Positions 1 through 6,041 of a stretch of 7,674 bases of DNA are shown in pieces. The stretch is taken from NCBI GenBank assembly GCA_003489345.1, contig DNIT01000213.1:4724-12397 (forward strand). The letters run 5' to 3'. The DNA comes from Pelotomaculum sp. (lineage in GTDB: Bacteria; Bacillota; Desulfotomaculia; Desulfotomaculales; Pelotomaculaceae). Below the pieces are notes generated by a model. The model saw nothing but the letters and a program-made list of their open reading frames with translations. It made no database searches and was not told where the DNA came from. The first letter of the stretch is position 1, and the number at the start of each line of letters is the position of its first letter. Both the position numbers and the translations under genes were made by a program.

Positions 1-165
1 TAAACACCGTAAAAAAGTGCTTTTACCGCATCCTGAGGGACCGATCAAGCCGGTTATCGAGCGCGGCCGTATATTTATGTTGATGTTTTTCAATACATGA
101 TCCGGACCATACCAGCAAGAAAGATTGTGTACTTCTATTTTGTAATCACTTTCTACCTTCTGCAC
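1..165 (-). CDS. pstB: PstB, phosphate ABC transporter ATP-binding protein (N-terminal 55 residues)
   Basis: Cytoplasmic ATPase subunit of the PstSCAB phosphate importer; it binds the PstA/PstC loops and hydrolyses ATP. The first 55 residues are present and the rest lies beyond the left edge. Reading from a GTG at 165-163 gives VQKVESDYKIEVHNLSCWYG, then at about residues 42-50 the Walker A loop GPSGCGKST followed by FLRCL, which is the PstB form of the P-loop. The aromatic WYG before it matches the A-loop region that stacks on ATP adenine. The GTG start is supported by a consensus Shine-Dalgarno AAAGGAGG (plus positions 177-184) 11 bases upstream, embedded in the last codons of pstA; no ATG lies in this frame near the start. 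The gap to the pstA stop is only 6 bases, so it is the fourth gene of the operon. Identity is secure from motif and context; the short length is only due to the window boundary. Confidence 0.93.
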   Translation of the reverse strand, partial: MQKVESDYKIEVHNLSCWYGPDHVLKNININIRPRSITGLIGPSGCGKSTFLRCL

Positions 166-171
166 CGCTGT

Positions 172-1098
172 TTAATCCTCCTTTAAACGGGTGAAACGTC
201 CCAGGTAATCCACAATGGAATTCAACACAAGAATAAGAATGATCAAGACCAATCCGGCGCCGAAGGCTTTATTGGGAGAATTGCCCTCGCCGGCCGGAGA
301 AGAGTAATAAATATATGATGTCAGCGTGCTGCCGGTGTTTTTGAGGGTGGCCAGCCAGTTGCCCGGTTCGTACCAGGGCTGCTTCCCGGTAAAATCCATG
401 CTCCCGCCCAGACAAAGCCAGACAATGGCCGTGTCCCCGGCAATACGTCCGATACCCAGGATCACGCCTGTAATGATGCCTGCTTTAGCGGCAGGGACAA
501 CCACCCTGCTGATAGTGCACAACTTGCTGATGCCGAGAGAAAAAGCGGCTTCTTTGAAGGATAGGGGTACCGCCCGGATGGACTCTTCTATGGATTTTGC
601 AACAAAAGGCAGCACCATCATGGCCATGGTTATCGAACCAACAAAGAAACTGCGGCCAAAAGCCTTGGCGTTTTGCACTCCTTCAACCATGGTACTGAAT
701 AAAGCGAGGGCCGGATGGGTGAATATGGCCAATCCGAATATGGCGAACACAATGGTGGGCACTCCGGACAGTACGTCTATCCCCGTGCGCAATGTGTTTA
801 CCCAGTGATTGTCCTCCTCTGCGTACTCAGACAGGTAAATTGCGGTTGCCAGCGCCCAGGGAAGAGAAATCAGTATGCCCATGGCCGTTAGTAAAACCGT
901 ACCAATGATAGGCGAGAAAATCCCGCCGCTTAAAGCCTCATTAAGACTGGGCTGGGGGGATTCGGTAAGAAACTGCCAATTGATCACGCCAATGCCTTTT
1001 ACGGCCAGATAGATTATGATTAAAACGCTTATGCCAAGCACGAGCACTCCGGAAAACCAGCAGCATAAATATCCGATTTGATTATATTTTTTACCCAT
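172..1098 (-). CDS. pstA: PstA, phosphate ABC transporter permease
   Basis: One of the two integral membrane subunits that form the phosphate channel of PstSCAB. It is 308 residues, a usual length for PstA. Hydrophobic segments are visible at about residues 10-33, 63-90, 107-128, 151-168, 208-230 and 278-298, consistent with six transmembrane helices. The cytoplasmic coupling (EAA) loop that contacts PstB is at about 180-203, with KEAAFSLG and later the PAAKAGIITG and GRIAGDTA blocks typical of Pst permeases. The start ATG at 1098 has AAAGGAGG 8 bases upstream, and overlaps the pstC stop by 8 bases (ATGGGTAA), so translation is probably coupled. The last codons contain the ribosome binding site of pstB. 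PstA rather than PstC is assigned from gene order and the GDTA block; confidence is high. Confidence 0.95.
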   Translation of the reverse strand: MGKKYNQIGYLCCWFSGVLVLGISVLIIIYLAVKGIGVINWQFLTESPQPSLNEALSGGIFSPIIGTVLLTAMGILISLPWALATAIYLSEYAEEDNHWVNTLRTGIDVLSGVPTIVFAIFGLAIFTHPALALFSTMVEGVQNAKAFGRSFFVGSITMAMMVLPFVAKSIEESIRAVPLSFKEAAFSLGISKLCTISRVVVPAAKAGIITGVILGIGRIAGDTAIVWLCLGGSMDFTGKQPWYEPGNWLATLKNTGSTLTSYIYYSSPAGEGNSPNKAFGAGLVLIILILVLNSIVDYLGRFTRLKED

Positions 1099-2125
1099 TG
1101 GCAGCGCCTCCTTTGCGCATTCCGCGGCTTACCAGCCTGGCTGAAAGGCTTAAGACAATACTTGACAACAACAATAATGAGCCGCAGGCAAAGAGCGCGG
1201 ATGTGCAGGTTGCCACGCTCATGCCCTCACTGTTGTCCACTATGGTAGACGCCAGGGTGCGCATTGGTTCCAGAAAAAAGACCGGTCCATGCAAAATGCT
1301 GGGCAGGTTGGCGACGCTTCCGGTAACCATGGAAAGAGCGATGGCTTCCCCTACGGCTCTGCCGGTAGCCAGAATTGCTCCGGCATAAATTCCCTTGCGT
1401 GCTGCCGGAAGAATAACCTTAACGATGGTTCGCCAATGGGAAACTCCAAGGGCCAGGGAAGCTTCCTTGTACCGGCGCGGCACAGCCTTTATGGCAGTAC
1501 TGGAGACGGCGATAAAAATTGGTCCGATCATCATGCTCAAAACGATGATTCCGGCCAGCAGGCTGGTTCCGTCAAGGGCGCAGATTCTAATCATTCGCAA
1601 AGCCAGTTCATTGGTGATAAATGTATCTGCAATAAACGGCACCACTACCATTAATCCAATAAGTCCAAATATGACGGAAGGGATCGCCGCCAGCAGGCGC
1701 ACCGCCGATTCAAGAGGCTTTTGAAGCCACGCCGGGCACATTTCGGCAAGAAAAATTGCGCAGCCTGTCCCAAAAGGAACTGCTATTACCAGAGCGCCAA
1801 GCGTGGTATAAAATGTCCCCGCTATTAACGGCAGCGCCCCGAATTCCCAAACCGGATTGCCGGCGGCAGCCTGCCAGGCTGTGATAAATTGCTTATCCCA
1901 GCCGCCGGATACCAAAAAATTCAATCCGTTTGCTTTTAATACCGGCATCCCCTGGCTGACAACAAAGAAAATGATGAAGAAAATTAAAATACTGCTGAGT
2001 AAAGTAAAAAACAACAGCACTTTCTCTATAAGCAATTCTTGCAAACGATGCCCTTTCACCATGGAAGACCCCCTTTGGTATGTAATCCCTCCCGGTCCGG
2101 CCATCGTCTTGTTTTCCAGTTCCAC
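1091..2125 (-). CDS. pstC: PstC, phosphate ABC transporter permease
   Basis: Second membrane subunit of the phosphate importer, partner of PstA. From the GTG at 2125 the protein has 344 residues. It shows an N-terminal transmembrane helix at about residues 35-58, a periplasm-facing-type loop, further helices, the EAA coupling loop at about 217-240 (YKEASLALG, then LPAARKGI) and the GRAVGEAIA block typical of PstC. The start is uncertain. GTG at 2125 has a consensus AAAGGAGG (plus 2137-2144) 11 bases upstream, the same arrangement as pstB. ATG at 2062 has AAAGGGGGT about 5 bases upstream and would give 323 residues starting MVKGHRLQEL, close to the usual PstC length. The frame stays open up to 2251, but that would overlap pstS and the intergenic stem-loop and is rejected. 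It overlaps pstA by 8 bases, so it lies in the same transcript. Confidence 0.93.
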   Translation of the reverse strand: MELENKTMAGPGGITYQRGSSMVKGHRLQELLIEKVLLFFTLLSSILIFFIIFFVVSQGMPVLKANGLNFLVSGGWDKQFITAWQAAAGNPVWEFGALPLIAGTFYTTLGALVIAVPFGTGCAIFLAEMCPAWLQKPLESAVRLLAAIPSVIFGLIGLMVVVPFIADTFITNELALRMIRICALDGTSLLAGIIVLSMMIGPIFIAVSSTAIKAVPRRYKEASLALGVSHWRTIVKVILPAARKGIYAGAILATGRAVGEAIALSMVTGSVANLPSILHGPVFFLEPMRTLASTIVDNSEGMSVATCTSALFACGSLLLLSSIVLSLSARLVSRGMRKGGAANG

Positions 2126-2150
2126 GCTGCCTATTTCCTCCTTTGTCAAT

Positions 2151-2198
2151 GAAAATATCCCGCCTGTGCAGCACAACATGGCAGGCGGGGATATTTTC
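2151..2198 (-). promoter_or_regulatory. pstS-pstC intergenic stem-loop
   Basis: An inverted repeat with arms GAAAATATCCCGCCTG (2151-2166) and the matching 2182-2198 stretch pairs over about 16 bp with one bulged G; the loop is 15 bases. It starts 22 bases after the pstS stop and ends 7 bases before the pstC Shine-Dalgarno. On the transcribed strand it is not followed by a long T run (ATTTTCATTG), so it is a poor full terminator. Better readings are a 3' stabiliser for pstS mRNA or a leaky attenuator, giving more binding protein than permease. Such a processing/stability element between pstS and pstC has been described for the Bacillus subtilis pst operon; transfer of that role here is inference. 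Confidence 0.75.
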
Positions 2199-2219
2199 TT
2201 TGACCGGCAATACTGTTTT

Positions 2220-3386
2220 TTACTTAATGGCGATGTATTCTTCAGAGGCAATGGCCTGTCCCGCAGGAGACAAGATGAAGTTGATGAATTCCTGCGCCAG
2301 TCCTGTGGGTTGGCCGACTGTCACCATGTTCAGGGGCCGTACATACTGATATGTTCCACTTATGGCATTTTCTACTGTGGCAGTTACTCCGTCCATGTCG
2401 GGCGCTTTAACTGAACTGTCGACATAGCCCATAGAAAGAAAACCTATGGCGTTTTCACCGCTGGCCACAGCCTGCCTGATCAGGCCGTTGGAAGCATGTT
2501 GCTTCGCAGTGTCCACAACCTGTTCCGTATCCATGAATGTCTCGCTGAAGAAATCAAACGTGCCTGATGGAGCCGTACGGGAATTGACTATAATCGGCGC
2601 GTCATTACCGCCCACATCTTTCCAGTTGATAATCTGGCCGGTAAAAATTTGTTTAACCTGATCTTTCGTCAAGGCATTGACCGGGTTGTTCGGATGCACC
2701 ACCACCACAACCGCGTCTTTGGCAATGGTAGTGGACACCAAACCGGCCGGGTCGGTGTCTTTTAAGTCGCGTGAAACATTCCCGATATTGACCTTGCCTT
2801 CGGCAGCATCCTGAACCCCCACGCCCGAACCGCCGCCGGTAATGGTAATAGCAACGCCGGGATTGTTATTCATGAAAACCTGGGCAAGCTTTTCCGCCAG
2901 AGGCTGCACGGTGGTAGAACCGCTCAGTTTCAATGCGCCTGACAGAGATGAGCCGGTGTTGATGACAACCTGATAAGCATTTTGGTTCCAGTCGACTTTT
3001 GCCCCCAACGCCTCACTGACGAAACGGATTGGCACGAGGGTGCGGTCGTTAACGAGAATGGGAGGGGAATCAAGATATATAATATTGTCTCCCACAGCCG
3101 CCCTTTCCTTGCCTATGGACAGGCTTATCGTCACGCCGTCCTTGGTAGCTGTCACGGTCCCGGTGTCTCCGTCCCACAAGACCTTGGCGCCCAGGTGCTC
3201 AAAAATCGCCCGCATCGGAACAAGCACCCGGTCATTAACCATAGTCGGGGCTGTATCAAAGGAAAGCGTGCTGCCATCCACAAGAACAGTGATATCCTGC
3301 GCAAAAGCGTCCTGTGCCGGTGAAAACTGAGAAAAAACTAGAATAAAAGCTAAAGCGACTGTAAACAAAAACACTTGCCTTTTCAT
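2220..3386 (-). CDS. pstS: PstS, phosphate-binding protein with N-terminal copper-amine-oxidase-like stalk domain
   Basis: Extracellular phosphate receptor that delivers phosphate to PstC/PstA. The 388-residue protein has three parts. Residues 1-29 are a signal peptide (MKRQ, hydrophobic core, AFA cleavage before QD). Residues about 31-145 form a copper-amine-oxidase N-like (stalk) domain with its two diagnostic halves, MVNDRVLVPMRAIFEHLGAKV and LVNDRTLVPIRFVSEALGAKV in shortened form (about 49-70 and 111-131). Residues about 151-388 are a PstS-type periplasmic-binding fold with SGSTTV (155-160), GGGSGVG (184-190), SRD (205-207) and SRTAPSGT (269-276), the usual phosphate-contacting blocks. 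The ATG at 3386 is chosen because GGGGAGGT lies 8 bases upstream and a signal peptide starts there; a TTG further up (3425) has no good ribosome binding site. Oddity: there is no cysteine anywhere, so there is no lipobox. The stalk domain may replace a lipid anchor. Confidence 0.95.
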   Translation of the reverse strand: MKRQVFLFTVALAFILVFSQFSPAQDAFAQDITVLVDGSTLSFDTAPTMVNDRVLVPMRAIFEHLGAKVLWDGDTGTVTATKDGVTISLSIGKERAAVGDNIIYLDSPPILVNDRTLVPIRFVSEALGAKVDWNQNAYQVVINTGSSLSGALKLSGSTTVQPLAEKLAQVFMNNNPGVAITITGGGSGVGVQDAAEGKVNIGNVSRDLKDTDPAGLVSTTIAKDAVVVVVHPNNPVNALTKDQVKQIFTGQIINWKDVGGNDAPIIVNSRTAPSGTFDFFSETFMDTEQVVDTAKQHASNGLIRQAVASGENAIGFLSMGYVDSSVKAPDMDGVTATVENAISGTYQYVRPLNMVTVGQPTGLAQEFINFILSPAGQAIASEEYIAIK

Positions 3387-3529
3387 TAAAATAGACCTCC
3401 CCACTTTTAGCATCTTAAAACTCAATCTATATTCTATTCTCCTGGAAAACAGGCTTTAAATATCACTCCTTTCCATCTGACTTATACCTGCCAATGATTG
3501 AGAATTTTAACATGAGATTGTTAAATATA

Positions 3530-3588
3530 ATTATAGTTTAGGGTTAAATTGCGTTAAATTGTGTTAATTTATGGTAAAATTCTGTTAT
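3530..3588 (-). promoter_or_regulatory. Pho box array and promoter of the pst operon
   Basis: On the minus strand five direct half-sites read ATAACA (3588-3583), TTACCA (3577-3572), TTAACA (3567-3562), TTAACG (3557-3552) and TTAACC (3547-3542), a period of 11, 10, 10 and 10 bases. Six bases later comes a perfect -10 TATAAT (3535-3530), placing transcription start near 3523 and the array at roughly -19 to -65. There is no TTGACA-like -35. Bacillus PhoP binds TT(A/C/T)A(C/A)A-type direct repeats of about 11-base period in just this position and substitutes for a -35. The array before pstS therefore suggests induction by phosphate starvation through PhoP-PhoR. The start implies an untranslated leader of about 137 bases. 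Confidence 0.8.
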
Positions 3589-3792
3589 TCTAGAAAAGGA
3601 CTATCCGGCGGCAGAAGAGCTTCCATGTTTATGAAAATTGCTGAGTTTCCTTGCAATAATTGAAAGGAAAGGCGCAAGAAGCGGTGAGATTATAGTATAT
3701 GGACAGTACCTGATGGAAAACTGTGTGCACCTGCTATTGGGCGAGGCAACGAAGAGATGCGGCTACCAATGAAGTATGCATTCACAAATAAT
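3589..3792. other. Intergenic stretch with one doubtful small reading frame
   Basis: No convincing gene is visible in this gap. The only item of note is a 44-codon plus-strand frame from TTG 3638 to TGA 3772, without a recognisable ribosome binding site. Its middle, around residues 12-32 (KGARSGEIIVYGQYLMENC), loosely resembles the second-helix region of Spo0E-like sporulation phosphatases, where KG..S.E...SQ.LD is typical, but the SQxxD signature is only partly kept (GQxxM). It ends 20 bases before a strong hairpin that also has a T run on the plus strand. It could be a decayed or minimal Spo0E-like gene or chance. Confidence 0.25.
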
Positions 3793-3831
3793 AAGGGGGC
3801 GCAACGAAACTTGATATCGTTGCGCCCCCTT
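3793..3831 (-). terminator. Strong intrinsic terminator after the MOT1 transporter gene
   Basis: A perfect 15-bp stem (AAGGGGGCGCAACGA, 3793-3807, with its complement 3817-3831) closes a 9-base loop. It begins 13 bases past the transporter stop. On the minus strand the stem is followed by TTATTATTTG; on the plus strand by TTAAGTAAAC and then TTTTTT. It probably stops the transporter transcript before the pstS promoter region and may act in both directions. Confidence 0.88.
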
Positions 3832-3844
3832 TAAGTAAACTTTT

Positions 3845-5017
3845 TTAGACCTTAAAGATTCTCCTTTTTAACAACTCCTGTATCAAAACACCTGCCAGAA
3901 GCCCGGCGCCCATGTTCCAAATAGAAAAGCCGGCCGTGACCAGCAAAATGCAATAGTCTTCTCTCTCCCGCCCTACATCACGGGCAGAGACCGCCAACTC
4001 CAGCCCGGCAAAAAATAAAATTACACCGAGTACGCTTAAGGGAAAGAACTTTAGAATTACGAGAAAAGAACTGCTGAAAAAGACTCCGGCAACAAGCAAG
4101 AGTGTTCCCAGAATGATCAGGGAGCCTCCGGTACGCGCGCCAAAACGCACGTGGCCGGCCATTCCCCCGGCGCCGTGACACATGGGAATACCGCCGAATA
4201 AGGGAGAAATAAGGTTCATAATCCCTGTTGAAATAGCCATTTTTCTTTCTGTAACCGGGTGTTGGGGAAACAGCCTGTTATTCTCGGCGGTAATTGCGAT
4301 GACAGCATTACCCAAAGTCAAAGGGATCTGGGGGATACCAAGTATAAGCGTGCCTTTGATAAAGTCCTGCCAGGAAACCTGTGTCAACGCCAGGTGGGGC
4401 AATGAAAAACTAACGTGGATAGCAGCCAGCTCATTCACAATGCCAGGCGTTTTCATTATGGCCGCCGCCACTCCAAAAACTATTAAGGCAAACATGGCAG
4501 GTATACGTTTACTGGTTAACAATAAAAGAGTCATACATAAAGCTATTAAAGCAATGAAGAAATCCGATTGCATCATCCGGATTCCTTCCATGATAAAAGA
4601 CAGGCCCAAACCCAGAACTATACCCCTGATTACCGGTTTTGTCATTATTCTGGATATAAGATCAAGAACACCTGTAAGGCCCATGGTCAGCCAGAAGAGA
4701 CCGGTAAAAAGGCCCGCCCCCCATAACATACCGGGCGTTATCGATGCGGCTTGGATTATCACTGTACCGCCAATGGCTTTCATTGGTTGAATAGGGATTG
4801 GTGTTCGATAATAAAAGCCTGATAGAATTAAAAGCATACCAAATGTAAATAGAACACCAAGCGGGTCAAGTTTCAAAAAGGTTATATAGCCAACCACAAA
4901 GGGGATTAATGTGCCCAGGTCACCAAAGGCGCCGGCCCATTCCGAACGGTCAAAGCGGTTGCGCAGCGGTTGCGCTGCGCTTGATACTGTTTCTGAACTG
5001 ACATTATTGGCCAACAT
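3845..5017 (-). CDS. MOT1-family molybdate/sulfate-type transporter
   Basis: Polytopic membrane protein of the MOT1 family (SulP superfamily), whose characterised members take up molybdate; some relatives are annotated as sulfate transporters. From ATG 5017 it has 390 residues and about 10-12 hydrophobic segments. Family blocks seen are GAFGDLGTLIPF (about 29-40), PIPIQPMKAIGG (73-84), GIPQIPLTLGNA (227-238) and GGIPMCHGAGG with RFGARTGG (275-298), the latter being the strongest MOT1 signature. ATG 5017 is preferred over ATG 5044 because AGAGGAG (plus 5026-5032) lies 8 bases upstream of it, while 5044 has no ribosome binding site. The gene has its own extended -10 promoter in the gap to the B3/4 gene, and a strong terminator follows. 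No molybdenum-cofactor genes are visible, so the choice between molybdate and sulfate cannot be made from this window. Confidence 0.85.
   Translation of the reverse strand: MLANNVSSETVSSAAQPLRNRFDRSEWAGAFGDLGTLIPFVVGYITFLKLDPLGVLFTFGMLLILSGFYYRTPIPIQPMKAIGGTVIIQAASITPGMLWGAGLFTGLFWLTMGLTGVLDLISRIMTKPVIRGIVLGLGLSFIMEGIRMMQSDFFIALIALCMTLLLLTSKRIPAMFALIVFGVAAAIMKTPGIVNELAAIHVSFSLPHLALTQVSWQDFIKGTLILGIPQIPLTLGNAVIAITAENNRLFPQHPVTERKMAISTGIMNLISPLFGGIPMCHGAGGMAGHVRFGARTGGSLIILGTLLLVAGVFFSSSFLVILKFFPLSVLGVILFFAGLELAVSARDVGREREDYCILLVTAGFSIWNMGAGLLAGVLIQELLKRRIFKV
4954..4980. repeat. 11-bp tandem duplication and GC-rich hairpin in the transporter N-terminal codons
   Basis: AGCGGTTGCGC occurs twice back to back (4954-4964 and 4965-4975). 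Overlapping it, GCGCAGCG (4961-4968) and CGCTGCGC (4973-4980) form a perfect 8-bp stem with a GTTG loop. It falls about 37-63 bases after the ATG, in the variable segment (AAQPLRNRF) before the first conserved block. Because 11 is not a multiple of 3, a recent duplication would have shifted the frame unless compensated. Confidence 0.7.
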
Positions 5018-5062
5018 TCCGATAGCTCCTCTGGTTGCAGCCATGTTTTATGATACTTTTTC

Positions 5063-5071
5063 ATTATATCA
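5063..5071 (-). promoter_or_regulatory. Extended -10 promoter for the MOT1 transporter
   Basis: The minus strand reads TGATATAAT, a perfect TGnTATAAT extended -10, 19 bases before ATG 5044 and 46 bases before the preferred ATG 5017. No good -35 is seen at 16-18 bases, which extended -10 promoters tolerate. It lies in the 72-base gap after the B3/4 gene, so the transporter may be transcribed alone as well as by read-through. Confidence 0.6.
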
Positions 5072-5089
5072 GAACTTGATTAATATTAC

Positions 5090-5791
5090 CTATAATTGCA
5101 TGGTTTTATTATCCACATCAACATATCCAGTCGCAACTTTACAATTAAACAACTCTTTCAGTAAATGGGCTAATTCATCCCGCGCCGAGACGACTTCATT
5201 ATAATTACTGTCGCTAAAACCATCTATTGGAAAGAAAATATTCGTACTTTTTTCCGTAATTTTACCTCTTTCACTTTGTCTCCATATCCACCTTCTGGTC
5301 TTCACATCACTGCCTCTGGCATAAACCAGCTCCCCGGGTTCCAAATATTCCGGGACTTCCATCCCAAAAGGAATGAATTTATCACCCTCTACAGAATAAC
5401 GGACCATAATGTCTTCTTCTGCCGCATCTATGTCATGTGCGCCGATTGGTAGTATATATTTAATTGATATAGCATTTGCAATGTCGACGACGTTATTTAT
5501 ACTGGGCATTTGCCCTCCTTTGATAACTCTGGTAATTAATGCTTCTACCGAGCAAGGGTATTTATTAGGATTAAACCCTATTTTGGTAAACGCGTTCCTG
5601 TAAGGAAGTATCCCGGCATGCTCCTTAATTTTCGCCCCGCATAATTGTTCTATGCGCATCTCCACATTGTTATCCAATATTTCCTTGATCTCCTTCTTTC
5701 TCTCTGTATTATCAATGCCTCTGGCTACAACTACTCCAAAACATACATTACGTAGTTTTTCAAAGACAGCATCATCTACTGCAAATCTCAT
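5090..5791 (-). CDS. Stand-alone B3/4-domain protein (PheRS beta editing-domain homologue)
   Basis: A 233-residue soluble protein of the B3/4-domain family (COG3382 type). The B3/4 fold is the editing module of phenylalanyl-tRNA synthetase beta, which clears mischarged tRNA; the role of free-standing copies is not settled, trans-editing being one proposal. Family features are YRNAFTKIGFNPNKYPCSVE (64-83), where substrate-site residues of the fold lie, ITRVIKGGQMPSINNVVD (86-103), the AISIKYILPIGAHDID segment (107-122) and TRRWIWRQ (166-173) followed by a beta-rich end. There are no signal peptide or membrane segments. ATG 5791 has GGGAGGT about 8 bases upstream. It is transcribed in the same direction as the downstream MOT1 gene, from which it is separated by a promoter. 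Family assignment is firm; the biological function is not. Confidence 0.82.
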   Translation of the reverse strand: MRFAVDDAVFEKLRNVCFGVVVARGIDNTERKKEIKEILDNNVEMRIEQLCGAKIKEHAGILPYRNAFTKIGFNPNKYPCSVEALITRVIKGGQMPSINNVVDIANAISIKYILPIGAHDIDAAEEDIMVRYSVEGDKFIPFGMEVPEYLEPGELVYARGSDVKTRRWIWRQSERGKITEKSTNIFFPIDGFSDSNYNEVVSARDELAHLLKELFNCKVATGYVDVDNKTMQL

Positions 5792-5854
5792 GACCTTAAC
5801 CTCCCAAATTTTTAAACAGTATTATTTCCAAACCGATATTTTGCATTTCATGCG

Positions 5855-5870
5855 AATTGGAAAACCAATT
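5855..5870. promoter_or_regulatory. AATTGG-aaaa-CCAATT dyad in the B3/4 gene leader
   Basis: Perfect 6-bp inverted repeat with a 4-base centre. It falls at about +2 to +17 of the transcript predicted from the 5879-5907 promoter, the position of a repressor operator or a small leader hairpin. No regulator can be named from the sequence. Confidence 0.4.
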
Positions 5871-5878
5871 TGCTTTCA

Positions 5879-5907
5879 ATAATAAATGAACAAATACTAA
5901 TTTTCAA
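5879..5907 (-). promoter_or_regulatory. Promoter of the B3/4-domain gene
   Basis: The minus strand has TTGAAA (5907-5902), a 17-base spacer and TATTAT (5884-5879), each matching the housekeeping sigma consensus at 5 of 6 positions. Transcription would start near 5872, giving a leader of about 80 bases. Confidence 0.55.
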
Positions 5908-5910
5908 GTT

Positions 5911-5942
5911 AAAAGAGCCTCTCTCCAAAGAGTGACTCTTTT
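5911..5942. repeat. Terminator-like hairpin between divergent promoters
   Basis: AAAAGAG (5911-5917) pairs with CTCTTTT (5936-5942), and inside it CTCT-CCAA-AGAG (5921-5932) forms a second small stem. It has T runs on both sides but no gene ends here, since the flanking genes diverge. It may insulate the two promoters or be the trace of a lost gene. Confidence 0.45.
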
Positions 5943-5972
5943 CGACTTTTAATTGTTATGCGCAGAAAGGCG

Positions 5973-6001
5973 TTGACACCCGAAAACGGGTATGATACTA
6001 T
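5973..6001 (+). promoter_or_regulatory. Strong promoter of the frameshift/HTH module
   Basis: Perfect -35 TTGACA (5973-5978), 17-base spacer, and -10 TACTAT (5996-6001) with an extended TG at 5993-5994. Transcription would start near 6008. A near-consensus promoter covered by operator-like dyads suggests tight repression rather than weak constitutive use. Confidence 0.8.
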
Positions 6002-6024
6002 AGCCAAGTAGCCCGAATACGGGT
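5978..6024 (+). promoter_or_regulatory. Twin CCCGAAWACGGGT operator dyads
   Basis: CCCGAAAACGGGT (5979-5991) and CCCGAATACGGGT (6012-6024) differ at one central base. Each has CCCG/CGGG arms; the first extends to ACCCG/CGGGT. The first fills the -35/-10 spacer and the second lies just after the expected start and ends 3-4 bases before the Shine-Dalgarno. Their 33-base centre spacing is about three helical turns, so both face the same side of the DNA. Autoregulation by the downstream helix-turn-helix product is the natural inference. Confidence 0.75.
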
Positions 6025-6041
6025 AAAAAGGAGCATGTTAA

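Noticed and set aside
2126..2251. Extended N-terminus of pstC reaching back to 2251 and overlapping pstS
   Set aside because: It would run through the intergenic stem-loop and the pstC ribosome binding site; the extra residues (MPLKNTSPLS and so on) do not resemble PstC.
3387..3425. TTG start for pstS at 3425, adding 13 residues
   Set aside because: No suitable ribosome binding site, and it would bury the signal peptide behind MSFKMLKVGRSIL; the ATG at 3386 has GGGGAGGT 8 bases upstream.
3456..3476. Six-codon upstream reading frame (MERSDI) in the pstS leader
   Set aside because: No clear ribosome binding site and no special codon pattern; likely chance.
4182..4790. 202-residue plus-strand frame opposite the MOT1 transporter
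   Set aside because: It is the antisense shadow of a strongly conserved membrane protein gene; no ribosome binding site and no family resemblance.
5792..5872. T-box or other riboswitch in the B3/4 gene leader
   Set aside because: No T-box core, no specifier loop or terminator/antiterminator pair is visible and the leader is only about 80 bases.
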